A stretch of 64,000 bases of DNA from Lunularia cruciata. Lineage: Eukaryota > Streptophyta > Marchantiopsida > Lunulariales > Lunulariaceae. Position numbers and translations under genes: made by a program. The notes beneath the pieces are model-generated. The model did no database searches. It saw nothing but the letters and a program-made list of their open reading frames with translations, and was not told where the DNA came from. Location of the stretch: positions 39,189,001-39,253,000 of the forward strand of contig OX419755.1 in the NCBI GenBank assembly GCA_948567375.1. The letters are read 5' to 3'. Shown here one piece after another: positions 10,901-22,579 of the stretch. How positions within the stretch are numbered: position 1 is the stretch's first letter; each line of letters begins with the position of its first letter.

Positions 10901-10982
10901 CCGGTGAGTGTTAGTTGGATTCTCTTAGCTAGAGTAGGTGTGGCTTGATTGTAATCAATGCTCAATTGTTAGCAGTTTATAG

Positions 10983-11605
10983 AGTGACATATCAAGTAAT
11001 ATGGCTTGGTAATATCTGGAAGGATGTTATGTGTGATGGGCTAGGTAGATCAGATAGAGGTGTCACCAAAAGAGGACTTTTACTAATAGTGTAAGAGCCT
11101 AAAATAGCTTGGAAACTTCATAGCCAATTTTGGAGGCCTAAATGGATGAATTAGGCCTCAAAATGTACAAAGTGCCCCTCTTCCTTCCCTCTCCACAAAG
11201 AATATTTTGGCCTTCCCTCCCTCTCCCCCCCTCCCCAAAATTTTTTCTCATCGAGAGCTTTCCAATGGTACCTCATCCATGCAATTTGGAGATTCTTATA
11301 GGAAGATTCTCTAAATATTCCCTTTGGTCAAAGATAGTTTAACCAAGCAGAGGATCAAAACCGACATGTCACCCATGCATGCAACTAATCTAAGGGTACA
11401 TGCATACATGCTCTAAGGGTAGAGCTTGCTGAAATATCATCAAGCCATGTACCTGATCCAAGGGTGGAGCTTCCTTTGAGAAAGTCCCCTTGGCTATATA
11501 ATACAATCAAGGTGCTCCTTTGGAACATCAAAGATTGAGTGCAGAGCTTTGTGTTTTCTCTTGTGTTCTCTTAAGGTCTCCTATCCTCAGAAGATTACAA
11601 TAATA
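10983..11605 (+). repeat. B4: lone family-B LTR, 5'-truncated
   Basis: This is homologous to B LTRs from the second internal ~150-bp block (TTGGTAATATCTGGAAGGATG) through the GAGGCCTAAATGGATGAATTAGGCC block and the TATA region to GAAGATTACA. The first internal block is missing. No gag or pol of family B follows, so it is a lone LTR or an LTR fragment. It lies next to the end of C1. Confidence 0.8.
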
Positions 11606-11691
11606 AAGACAAGTTTCTCTTTTGGGAGCATCAGAGTATTGAGGGTTGAAGCCTTGTGTTTCTCTTGGGGGTTCTCTTTTCTCGGAACATA
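11606..11691 (+). repeat. Second, tandem copy of the B4 LTR tail
   Basis: After the LTR end at ~11605 a further stretch repeats the LTR tail in diverged form (CTTTTGGGAGCATCAGAG, then GCCTTGTGTTTCTCTT, ending CATAACA), offset about 98 bp from the first. It looks like an old tandem duplication of the R/U5 end. Confidence 0.6.
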
Positions 11692-13796
11692 ACAGATTTG
11701 GACAATATGTAAGAGAGGAAAAAGTTATTTTACGGAGTAAGATAAGCACCCATGCTTTTATTCTTTGTATTATTATGTCACCCATTGGGAGTGATTGGCC
11801 CTTTACTTTTGCATCATTGCCAATTTCCTATCTGGTTGGCATGCTCTAATAATCAACAAAAGCCAAGGATAGACAATGTATAATGTCTTTATTTATCTAC
11901 CAAGTCCAGTCTTCTCTCATGGACAACTATATATGGCAATCTCAAAATTGATTAGTTATTCAAAACTCAATATCTTAAGTGTGGAAGGACCAAGTAGATA
12001 CATGCAAAATGTGGTGTACAAGGAGATTTTATGAATTTAATTTACCTCTTGGAATTTTCTTTGTACAAGTTTTAGGACATGATATATCATGTGTAGGTAT
12101 GTATACCTTGCCACTATGTTTACTAAAATTTCCATATTTTTTCTTATTATAGACTTAGTGGTATCTCTCTATTGACATGTAGTCTAAAGATTTGGTTGTT
12201 TATCTCTTTTGATATTTACTATTTTACCAAGGAGTTTTATGATAGAACCAACAAGTTTCATGCTACATTTGTTCATTTTGCTAAAATAAGGATTTATATA
12301 GGTCTCTCTTGGTTCCAATTTTAAAATGTTGTACATATTCCTACACACATTGTGCCAAGCTATTGCTTTCTCTTTGGCTCTTAACTTGGCTTCATCAAGG
12401 CAGATTGGTAGACTTCTTCTAAATTTGGCTAAATCTTTGATACCACAATTCTAAAAAAATCAAGTTGCTATTTTAGCAAGATGAATCAATGCAACTATAT
12501 CTTTAGATCTCCTAGATAGCATAATCTTGGACATTAAGTATGTTTCCTTGGCCAAGTTTGTCCAATTATTTATACCTACCAAGTGTTCTTGAGTGGCCTT
12601 TTATGCTTGTTTAAAATATCATATGCATTTCTTCCTTCAAGAATATTTTCTATGTTGGTTGTTATTAAAGAAGTATGATGGTACACCAGCAATTTCTATC
12701 TCAATTTCCATTGGTACTACCATTCCAATTCTCTTTTGCAAGTGTAGTGAGTTCTTAAGAAGAAACATAATAAGAAGGTAAATAGAAAGTTGCACTTAGA
12801 ATGTACTCAACTGATAGAATTACATGTTTGTAATACTTTATAGCATGAGATTTACATATCTATTTTTTTCCTAAGTGATCATGAATTGCTTCTATGCTAA
12901 TTTTACAAATCCTATAGTTTAGAGCATGAAACCGGATCTTTCATTCATATAACATTGAAGATAATGAGTACAAATGATATGCTCTGATAGATGCATGGTG
13001 TCATCTATCAATATCGGTATTAAATTTTATGAGGAAATCATCCTACACTACCAAGTTGAATTAACACTTAGGACCTTTATAGCCACAAAAGATCTCTCAA
13101 TCTTGATGTGACCATAAAGGTAAGAGAAAACAACTAAAGCATGCCATTTGGCAATGATGGATAGCTATTATTGGGTACCAAGCAAGACAAGTAATCAATA
13201 TCTATAAGTGTAGTGGCTTATTTTGTCTACTAGGCTTGGATAGAAGAGCCCAATCATTAGTCCTCTTCAACTTTGTGCACAACACGTTTTTCTATTTTGG
13301 GCACACAATATTGAAATTATTTTGTACAAATAGGGTATTGCAAAGTTGACTTGTACTCTATGAAGAGGTTGAAGTTTTTTTCTAGTGTTGGTGCTCTTGG
13401 TGTTCAAATAAACTATAACAAAGTGGTTGATGAAGGATAAACATCCAATGGAAACCCAAACAAGATTGTTAGAATGTCCAATGGGAGTGAACTAATGGTT
13501 TGTGTTAAAACATCTTTTTCAACTCATTTGGTTGACAAGCTCTTTTGCTACAACTTTTTGGGCTATTTTATCCAAGCTATGATATATATCAAGTAATTGT
13601 GGGGAAAGCTCTTTTAATGGTAGAATTAATTTTTCCTAATTCATTAGTTGTTGATTGGACATATGACCAATCCATAGGGTGCAAGATACGGAGCTACTTG
13701 GATAAAATTAATATGACCTATGAATTACCATTATATATTGATCTATGATTTACAAGTCCTACATCAAGATCTTCTAAGAATATTGGTTGAGAAAAA

Positions 13797-13915
13797 GGCA
13801 AATCCTAATCCAATGGATTTTTTTGCTATTCCTATGATTATCTATTTCATTACCAATAGACTAGTAATGTTATTCAAAGATAGTTTGCATAGTCTAAAGA
13901 TTTCTTAAGATGTTT
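13797..13915 (+). repeat. Direct repeat, copy 1 (with 14698-14829)
   Basis: It starts CAAATCCTAATCCAATGGAT and ends TTTCTTAAGATGTTT. The second copy is 900 bp downstream with the same start and end and an internal insertion of ~13 bp. The copies are otherwise about 90% alike. Confidence 0.75.
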
Positions 13916-14697
13916 GAGTGTTGACCTTGCATATTCTTGTATTTCATATGGATCATGTAATTCTCCAGTTGGTTTTTAATGATAAGTGCATGAAGGGGTA
14001 GGTTATAACTATGGTTGATGAAACCATAGTGAGATGCCATTCTAGATTACTAAAATTGTTCCATCATGGAGTTTTGAGTATTGATCTTGAAAATTATTAT
14101 AAATTTAATGGAGTATGTGATTTTCTAGTGGGTGGTTTAAGATAGGTTCAAAATAAAAATATTAAGTTTAAGATAGGTTCACAATCAATTAATTTTGCTT
14201 GCTAGTATTGTAGTAGACTACATGTTGTGTGCAATATTTATGGTTTTCCAAGCAATTAATGTGACTACTTTGAAGGCAAGAAGTTTGATCATGGGATTTT
14301 TAATTATAAAGATCTAAGAACATTTGATGATTGTGTTACTTATTTATCCAAACACTAAATTGTGGATGGGATGCAAAGTTTATGAAGCCTATTTTGAAGG
14401 GGAAGTTTATTATTGATGAAGGTTTATATTTTTGAACCTCAACAACAACTTGATTACTATGTTTGTTTGTTCATTAAATTATGTAGGTTAGCTGATAGAA
14501 TCAAAGGAGTGCTTTTCTAGGCTTGACTTGATTGTCTTATGCAATAGAAGATTTAATGTACTAAAGCTCCAATACCCTTGATAAAAACATTAGGAAACAT
14601 ACATACTCTCCAATGATCTTAATAGAACTTTTGGGCATTTAGACCATTTTCTTCATGGCCTGTGGTGAAATTCAGAATGGAATACCTTTTAGGTAAA

Positions 14698-14829
14698 ATT
14701 CAAATCCTAATCCAATGGATTTGTTTGCTATTCCTATTATTATCTATCATTACTTGTCTGTTATAATAAAATAATAAACAAGTAATGTTATTCAAAGATA
14801 GTTAGCATAGTTTGAATTTCTTAAGATGT
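14698..14829 (+). repeat. Direct repeat, copy 2 (with 13797-13915)
   Basis: Second copy of the repeat above, with an AT-rich insertion (TTATAATAAAATAATAAACAA) in its middle that itself could fold on the ATTATTTTATTATAA stretch. Confidence 0.75.
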
Positions 14830-15781
14830 TTGTCTATTCTATATATAACTAGGAATATGAGATTATAATAGCAATGGTCTTAATTTTATCCTTCTCTTGG
14901 CTCTTAGAGCTCTTTAAATCAAGAAGATTTCCCTACACCTTTGAAATTTATTGATTACCATGTTTGAGCTTGAGCATTGACCAATAAGAAGCCTTTGTTG
15001 AGGAAGCCATCTAGATATTGAAGATATTGAAGAAGATATTGAAGCAACCATCTACAATTTACAAGGATAAAGTGCATTTCTATCAAAGTTGAGGTCTTTC
15101 TCTATATTTACTCTCTAATTATGGCAAAGTTTTGGACATAGCAACACTAAATGTACAGTCCATATTAGTATAGTAGAAAAAATTTCCTACCAACTTCACT
15201 TAATATGTGTACACAATATTCACTAATAGGCACTCTACTTAGTCTTAACACTCAACATCTACAATATTTTTATATCTTAAATTCATCTAGTTTGGATGGT
15301 GCAAGAGTTCATATCTAAATGTTCATGTGTTGTTTCAAGTGCATACATCTAAGTGCTTGAGAAAATTTAAACTTACCTGACTGCTTCCTTCTTCCAAATA
15401 TGTATCTTCCATCCATCATTGAGTTGAAATTGAGTTTGAATTTCACATTCTAAGGGGGAATCCACATATTCAAAAGATGCATGCAATGGGACTTGAAATC
15501 AAGTGTCCTTTTGTACCAATGTTGTGAAGCTATAGAAGCAAAGGCAAGGAGATAAAGCCCAAAAAATTAGAGAAGTTTAAACAATGAACCAGACTTAAGA
15601 TTTTTCTTTCACATGTCCATGAAAGTCAGCTCTTCTGCATGATTGATGCTTAATGGGTGTTGAATATATTTATATATTTGACCCATATCCTAATATATTT
15701 AAATCTTTTATACTCATGCATGATGTACTATGCATACCCTAGTAATATGTTAATCTATTTAGAGTTCTCTTGGTTTGTTTT

Positions 15782-16369
15782 TCAAGGGTTTGTGCATAGG
15801 TCACCCTCATGATATTGACACCCTATGTCATATTGACCCTCATGTATATGGCGGTGGAGTTGTGAGTCTTGATGACGGAGTGTAGAGAGTAATAAAAGAT
15901 GAACATGAGCCACATCCTTTAGGATGGGTAGAGACACCTCACCTTTTAAGGGAGAGTGAGAGTAGAGGAGCAAGATTAGTGGAAAGTGAGAGAAGAGTAT
16001 CATTTCAAGCACACTTGAGTTTAGAAGAGCACCTTCTTATAGAGAGAGAGAGAGAGACTTTACTAGTAGATAGGAGTTGCAGATCATGATTCATGAGCAA
16101 CTTTTTATTGAGAAGTAGCATAGACTAGAGGAGAACGAGACATAATTAAGAGTAGAGGAGCACAAGTTTTTGGAGAAGGAAGAGTAGGCTAGCTGATGAA
16201 GAGATGCATTTTTCTATCAAGGAGAGTACTAAAGTAGATAAGTTAGCCAAAGCTAGTTAGAGTCATGAGAGAGAGGTATTTAAAGGTGAGTGATATAAAG
16301 TACAAGATAGTGGAGGTGGATACAAGCTTGAGAGAGAGTGAGGAGTTGGTTGATGCATTGGATTTCCTA
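15782..16369. other. Purine-rich stretch with a charged decayed frame
   Basis: The plus strand from about 15930 to 16140 reads a very charged, Arg/Glu/Ser-rich protein (for example LVESERRVSFQAH, then REREREREA from a GA microsatellite at ~16040-16054) before stops set in. It resembles coiled-coil coding sequence but matches no family I know. It may be part of the gag-side sequence of an unidentified element. Confidence 0.35.
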
Positions 16370-16654
16370 GTGATATTTTAGAAGCATCTAGGAAGCTTCT
16401 TGGTTACTTCTAAGTATTGGGTAACATGTATGCCAAGTAGGCGGCTTTTAGGAAGAGACTTCTTGGGAAATTTCCCGACTAGCTTAGCTTGTACTCTAAG
16501 AAAGCAATTCCTTGGAAGCTTCCCAAGACTCTTATATCTTCCTTATAAATACCAAAGCTCATGTTAGGCATTTGGAGTTTCTATCACTTAAGGGTCCCAA
16601 TGTGATCTTCCAATTTGGCCTTCCATTCTCTTATTTCTCTTCTTAATCTTTTAC
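16370..16654 (+). repeat. Lone family-A LTR, 5'-truncated
   Basis: The text from AGCATCTAGGAAGCTTC to TCTTTTACA follows the family-A LTRs (43047-43446 and 54991-55216), including AAATACCAAAGCTCATG and the GCATTTGGAGTTT block before the end. The first ~100 bp are not visible. No family-A primer site or gag follows. Confidence 0.75.
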
Positions 16655-17123
16655 AAAGAGAGAGGCCATGGTGAAGGTATCCTTCTAGAGACATGGGGGT
16701 GCTAAGGAGACTTTGGAGGACCTAGGTAGAGTAAGCCTTTATGAAGAGGAACTTAGATGAGGTGAGAATCACCCTAGAGGAGCTCATGAGGAGTCTAGTA
16801 CTTGGAGGAGATATCCTCTTTTAGTGCATATGGGGACTCAAACCTTGACATAAGAGGACTCATACTAGTGTGATAAATATGCATTCCTACAAGACTCATA
16901 TTCTTATATCCACTTATAGTACACAAGTGGTGTAGAATCTTATCAATAGGCCAAGGGAGGAGCCTTATTTGTGCATGAGTGATATAGAGATTGTGTTGTA
17001 GAGATCTTGCAATTCAAATGGTGTTTCATTATGACCTTGATTGAGGAGTACTAAAATGGAGATATTGTGGCTTCAAGAGAGGAGTACTTCTTCAAAGGAT
17101 GAGGTATCTAGGCTTAGAGATTT
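16655..17123. other. Spacer between A LTR and D1
   Basis: I see no gene, RNA or clear repeat here. Short purine-rich coding-like pieces occur (GGAGGAC, GAGGAGTACTTCTTC) but none reads through. Confidence 0.4.
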
Positions 17124-18857
17124 GTGGGAGAGGATGAGCTTATCTATAAGTTGATGATAGAACCCTCAAGATCTTCAACATTTGTGGTGAGCATGGCAAA
17201 CAAGCAACAAGTTCGACCAGTAGGAGTGATGGATAAAGTGGTAGTTTCAGTTATGGGAGCTCAAAAGCTCATGACTTTCCAAGTCTTGAAGGATTCTAGC
17301 TATGACTTACTTCTTGGGAGGCCATGGTTGAGAGCAGCACGCACAACTGATAGATGGCACAAAAGGTACTTGAGGATTGGGCCATCAAACCATAGAGTCA
17401 TAGTTCTTGTGGCTAACACCACCAACACTTCACATTCAGATATGCCATCTTCTGATTATTGGGAATCAGATTCTGAAGAAGGAGCTTCAGGTGTGGACAT
17501 AAGCATGGAAGAGGAGACTTCCACTGAGGAGGATGAATCTGAATCTGATTCAGATGTGTATCCTTTGTGTGCTATGGATTTTGCACCTAAGCCAAAGGTT
17601 TTGAAGGACCCAAATAAATCACCATTGACACTTGAGGAGGTAGAGAGAAGGTTAGCTACCCTCAAGTATGGCCCAAATATTACCAAGGAGGAGAAGGTGA
17701 GATTTGAGGAGATTTTCCGCAAATTCATCCATGTTTTTGCTTTCAGTTACAAGGATTTGAAGGAAGTCACCTTGGAGGAGCACAAGATAGCGGTGGAGTC
17801 ACATGCAAGACCAATCTGCCAAAAACAACGTCGCATTAGCCCACCAATATCTTTGGTTGTGAAGGAGGAGATTGATAAGCCCAAGGAGGCTCAATTTATC
17901 TTTGAGGTAGAGAATTCAGAATGGGTGTCTCCAATTGTCATTGTGAAGAAAAATAATGGCAAGCTTTGGGTATGTGTGGATTACAAGAAGCTCAATGTTG
18001 TTACCAAGAAGGATTACTACCTATTGCCATTCATTGATGAGATATTGGAGGAGGTTGCAGGTCATGAGAGGTACAATTTTGGAGATAGTTATAGTGGATA
18101 TAACCAAATCAAGATTGCACAAGAGCATCAACAACTCACCACACTCACCACACCTTGGTAAACTTACACTTTCAAGGTAATGCCTTTTGGGCTTTGCAAT
18201 GCTCCAGCCACATTCCAACGGTTCATGAACAAGGTATTTGAACCTTTCATTGGGAAATTTGTGAGAGACTTCATTGATGACCTTTGTGATTATGGGAGCA
18301 AGGAGGAGCACTTTGAGCACCTAATCAAGGTCTTGCAACGCTTGGATGAGGAAAATGCATCACTCAACCCAAAGAAGTGCATTTTTGGATGTGAAGAAGG
18401 TCTACTTTTGGGGCACATCATCTCCAAGGATGGAATAGCAGTTGATCCTTAGAAGGTGAGGAAAATCTCAAACCTTCCATTTCCTTCAAGCTTGACAAAG
18501 TTAAGCCAATTCTTGGGGATGGTTGGATACTATAGAGGGTTCATCTTCTCATTTTCCAACAAGGCTTATGCATTGACCATCTACATAAAGAAGGGTGTAG
18601 ATAACATGGTGATTTTGGAGGACAAGAAGGCTCTCAAAGCTTTTGAGGAGCTCAAGCAATCCCTTGTTGTAGCTCCAATTCTTGCTAAACTTGATTGGAG
18701 TAAGCCTTTCATCCTCTACACTGATGCTTCTAATGTAGCTATAGGATGCACTCTTAGTCAATTAGACCAAGATGGGCATGATCATCCAATAGCTTATGCT
18801 AGTAGGCAGATGGTTTCAGCAAAGAAGAACTACTCTGTCACGGAGAGAGAAGATTAG
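17124..18857 (+). pseudogene. Protease end, RT and start of RNase H of D1
   Basis: The protease C-terminal LLLGRPWLRAA block is followed by an acidic Ser/Glu/Asp linker (17455-17560). RT follows with KLWVCVDYKKLN, MPFGLCNAPATFQRFMN and the catalytic FIDD (about 18277), and then RNase H with YTDASNVAIGC and YASRQM. Stops stand at 18159 (a TAA where D2 has GGA), 18450 and 18855. Reverse transcription of element RNA is the family function. The rest of RNase H continues to ~19127. Confidence 0.85.
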
Positions 18858-18860
18858 GCA

Positions 18861-20007
18861 GTGATCTTTGGTCTCAAGAAGTTTAGACACTACTTGATTG
18901 GAGGGAAAGCCACCATTGTCACAGATCACAAGGCTTTGAAGTACATCTTCAACAAGCCTAATGTTGAAAGGAGACTAGCAAGGTGGATGATACTCGTGTC
19001 TGAGTATGACTACACATTGAGGATAGGCCAGGAAAGAAACATGCAAATGATGATTTGTTCTCTAGAGCCTATGATCATGATGGAGATGATCAAGTGGATG
19101 ATTCCTTCTCGGATGAGGAGCTCATGAAAATCTCAGTCACTCAAGAGGTTCCAATGGAGTACAAGGAGATTGTGGATTTTGTGACAAGAGGTAACTATCC
19201 GGAAGGGATGCATGCTAGGGAGAGGAAGGCCCTTGCAGCAAGATCTAGACCTTCCACAATGGTGGAGGATATTCTTTTTCACCAAGGAGCAGATGGTCTA
19301 CTTCAAAGAGCAGTGGGTAAGGAAGAGTCTATCCTACTTATAAAGGAGTTTCATGAAGGTTTAGTATGTGGAGGACACTTTGCAGGAAAGGTGAATGCTT
19401 TCAAGATTCTAGATGCAGGTTACCATTGGAGAGGGATTTTCAAGGATTGTCTTGAGCATTGCAAAACTTGTCATGTTTGTCAAGCTTTTGCTAGAAAATC
19501 TACATCCACTCCACCACTTAGATCAATTCCATTGCTAGGACCTTTTGGGGAATTGATTTTGTAGGTCCTCTCAATAGAACCCCAAGGAACAATTGGTACA
19601 TTGTGGTAGTTACCAATTACCTTACAAAGTGGGTTGAAGCTAGACCATTGAGGGACAAGAATGAAAATGAAGTGGGTAGATTTCTTGATGAACTCATTAT
19701 CACTAGGTTTGGATGCCCTTTGGAGTTGGTTTTTGATAGAGGAGGAGAGTTTACAAGAAGCATTACTACAGCCATGCTAGGACATTTCTCTATCACACAT
19801 AGAGTAACTACATCCTATAAGCCAAATTCCAATGGCTTGGCAGAGAGAACCAATCAGACCTTGTGCATGATGGTGGCCAAAGATGCAAAAATGGATGGGG
19901 CTAAACATCATTGGGACAAGAGGATTCATGCAGTTTTGTGGGAGTATAGGACAACCATGAAGACTTCCACCGGATATTCTCCATTTCAATTTGGTATATG
20001 GTATTGA
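18861..20007 (+). pseudogene. RNase H end and integrase of D1
   Basis: RNase H ends with VTDHKALKYIFNKPN. After a frame change near 19060 comes the integrase. The zinc-binding domain has H...H and CKTCHVCQ (about 19465-19490). The first catalytic Asp lies in GIDFVGP (about 19551, just past a frame break), and the second Asp and the Glu are in the frame from 19603 (FDRGGEFT and LAERTNQ). There is no chromodomain, unlike families A and B. Frame breaks lie near 19550 and 19995. Confidence 0.8.
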
Positions 20008-20467
20008 GTCTACCTTACCTGTTCACTTTGATCTTCCTACCTTCCAAATTATTCATAGGAAATTGAAGAAAGCACAAGGAGGTGATGCAGAGAAGTCAAG
20101 GAAGGATCAACTCATGGAGTTCAAAGAGGCAAGAGCAATTGCTATGGTTTGAGTGGAGCAAGCCCAGAGGAAACAAAAGGAGAGTTATGACAAGAGGCAA
20201 GGCAAGAAGAAGGTAGAGCCTTTCAAGGAAGGTGATAGGGTAATGTTGTTTGATTCCATTTGATTCAAGAGAGTGAAAAAGAAGTTTTTGCCTAAGGACT
20301 TTGGACCTTTCATAGTGGAGAAGATGTCGGGCAATTACACCTATGATCTCAAGGAGTTGGGAGGAAGACACTTTGATAGGATTAACCATGATAAGTTGAA
20401 GATGTACCATAGAAGGTAGAGAGACCTTCACTTTGAGGACAAAGTGAAACCTTAGTCTGGGGGTAAA
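20008..20467 (+). other. 3' end of D1 pol and polypurine tract
   Basis: The integrase C-terminus continues with stops up to ~20450 (for example FDRINHDKLKMY in one frame). The polypurine tract TCTGGGGGTAAA at about 20456-20467 directly precedes the LTR and would prime plus-strand DNA synthesis. Confidence 0.7.
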
Positions 20468-21154
20468 TGTAACACCCATTTGTGCATGTGTGTGGTATTG
20501 TGATATTTAGCTTGGTATTACAAGTACTTAAGAGATATTATTTAGAGATAAAGGATGGTTCTATATTAGTCATGCGTAGCTAAAGTTAGTCATAGCTAAG
20601 ATAGAGAGGACCTTACTTTAGAGGAAGTAGAAAAGATGAGCACCACTATTTTGGATTTTAGTGTGTTGACTTGGTATTATTCCTAGGTGTTTGGCTTTGA
20701 GGAAAGAGTTGAGAACTCTTGGGCCCGCAAGTCTTTTTGTTTTGGATTCTTCTTTAGTCCAAGGATAGCCCATATGAAGGAATCCTTGACTTAGTGGTTG
20801 GGTCAAGATAAGACCACATGCTTAGTGGAATATGCCCATGTGAATGGATATTCCTTTCTACTTTTTGACTTTACTTGACTTTTAGTCTAGTAACTTGAGT
20901 TACTACGGTAATTAGTAACTTTGGTATGTAACTATTTCACAAGTATATAAACAAGGGGTGAGGAAGTACTCATCATCCTTTCACTTGCAACTATCTCTCT
21001 CTCATTGAGTTCTCTAGTGAGCAATGTCTTGAGTCTTGGAGTGTTAGCCTTGGAGGAGTATGATGGAGTTGGGGTTCCTTGCCTTCTTAGTCCATGGTGT
21101 GCTACCATAATAGCCATCAAAGTTCATCCTGAGTGAGAGACAGGCCGGCTCACA
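20468..21154 (+). repeat. 3' LTR of D1
   Basis: 687 bp, starting TGTAACACCC and ending GGCCGGCTCACA. A TATA-like TATATAAACAAG lies at about 20944. It is clearly homologous to 27186-27871 and 34312-34997 (reverse strand) and to the partial copy at 63842-64000. Confidence 0.92.
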
Positions 21155-22579
21155 GTCCCACCTCTCTTGCTCTCCTAAGGTAAAGCCGCGTAACATGTCT
21201 TCAATTGTGCAATTAGCCCGCTTTGTTTGGCCATCTGTTTGTAGGTGGTAAGTTGTGGACATAGTTAACTTGGTTTTGAAGAAACCAAAGAGTGTTTGCC
21301 AAAACAAACTGGTGAATTGAGTACCTCTATCAGTGATAAGTACTCTAGACAAGACATGGTGAGAGAAGACTGCATCTATGTATAATTGAGCTAGTTGTGG
21401 AGCGGTCACATCCTTGGTAGTAGGGCATACATGAATCATTTTGCTGAGCTGGTCCACAAAGACCATGATGGAATCAAACCCTAAGGTGGTCTTGGGTAAT
21501 TCACATACGAGATCCATACTCACTTGTTCCCAACATTGGGTAGGCATGGAAAGAGGTTGAAGGAGCCCTACAGGAGCTTGATTAGAAGCTTTGTTTTGTT
21601 GACAAAGTAGGCAGTTGTGCATGTAGTCCATCACGTCATTGCTCATCTTGGGCCAATAGTAATGGTGTTGGATTGCATCCAAGTTCTTGTCCACTCCAAC
21701 ATGACCTGCAATGGCTAAATCATGACATTCCGCTAGAATAGTGGTGTGTAATTTTGGGACATTTGGGATCCATAATCAGCCATCATGAAAGGTGAGTCCT
21801 TGGGTGTTGGTAATGCCTTTGGATGATTGTGTTTCTACAATCTATGGATCAATTTTTGTAGCAGCCAGAATCTCTGGCCAAAATTTAGGGTTAATCTTAA
21901 CCTCTACCACCAAGTTGTTTGCCATTGGCATGTGGGTGAATGCATCTGCAAGTTGCTTCTTACCTTCCACGTAGGTGATTGACATGTTGAAGCATTTTTG
22001 CCACTCTGCCCACCAAATCTGGCAACGAGATATATCCTTCTGCATCTTGAGGTAGACTAGAGGTTTGTGGTCTGTCTCTACTACAAATGCCTTCTTGCCC
22101 AAATAGTGCTTCTAATGCTTGGTTGCCAGAACAATGGCCAGCTCTTCTTGTTTTGTGGTGTGGTATTTGCGCTCTGCCGGTAACAAATTTTGAGAGAAAT
22201 ATGCAATTGGATGTCATCCGTCATGCCACTCTTGTTGTAGGACTGCTTCTATTGCTACGCTTGATGCATCTATAGCCAACTTGATTGGTCATTTTGGGTC
22301 ATACTACTTCAAGATTGGTGCATGTAGCAAGGTGGCTTTCAATTCTTGAAAGCCAACTCTTGTGCGGTTCCCCATGTCCACTTCTTCCCCTTGCCAAGTA
22401 GTGCCATTAAAGGTTGAGCAACCTTGCAAAATTCCTTGACAAATCTATGATAGAATCTCATCAACCCCAAGAAACTCTTGAGTTGAGTCTGATCTTCTAG
22501 AGCACGCCATTTTTGAATGACCTTTGTTTTATTTGTCAATACTTGAATGCCCTCTACACTTATCTATGCCCCAAGTAGT
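21155..22579 (-). pseudogene. RNase H and integrase (N-terminal part) of B3
   Basis: From 22539 down: the RT/RNase H connection (SFLGLMRFYHRFVK), then after breaks RNase H with VVETDHKPLVYL (22102-21842), and the integrase zinc domain and core at 21694-21155 with CLLCQQNKAS, MDLVCELPK and LITDRGTQF. This copy keeps the second catalytic Asp (TDRG) that B2 has lost. The frame stops being B-like at 21155, where D1's LTR begins. Confidence 0.82.

Larger units (their letters stand above)
3209..10960 (+). mobile_element. C1: Ty3/gypsy element with C5-methyltransferase and PHD finger, decayed
   Basis: The order on the plus strand is gag with zinc knuckles, aspartic protease, cytosine-5 DNA methyltransferase, reverse transcriptase, RNase H, integrase, PHD finger and 3' LTR. 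The 5' LTR is missing, cut off where B1 adjoins. A possible primer site TGGTATTAGGT lies near 3316. All proteins carry frameshifts and stops, so this is an old copy. Its 3' end is repeated in reverse orientation at 63390-63841. The right limit is uncertain by about 60 bp. Confidence 0.8.
11692..15780. other. AT-rich spacer with unidentified coding-like relics
   Basis: No gene is recognised. On the minus strand about 12150-12440 reads ~88 codons without a stop (with LAKFRRSLPICLDEAKLRAK), which looks like a decayed protein of unknown type. On the plus strand around 14185-14330 a short frame with CQYCSRLHVVC is also unidentified. Two direct repeats of ~120 bp lie at 13797-13915 and 14698-14829. 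Base composition is distinctly more AT-rich than the gypsy regions. It may be an old DNA transposon. Confidence 0.5.
17124..21154 (+). mobile_element. D1: family-D Ty3/gypsy, 5'-truncated, plus strand
   Basis: This holds the end of protease, reverse transcriptase, RNase H, integrase, a GGGGGTAAA polypurine tract and a 3' LTR. It is closely similar to D2 (27186-34997, opposite strand). Homology to D2 begins near 17135, so 5' LTR, leader, gag and most of protease are gone. Its 3' LTR ends exactly against family-B sequence (B3) at 21155, so D1 was inserted into or recombined with B3, but the other half of B3 is not found on its left. Confidence 0.9.
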
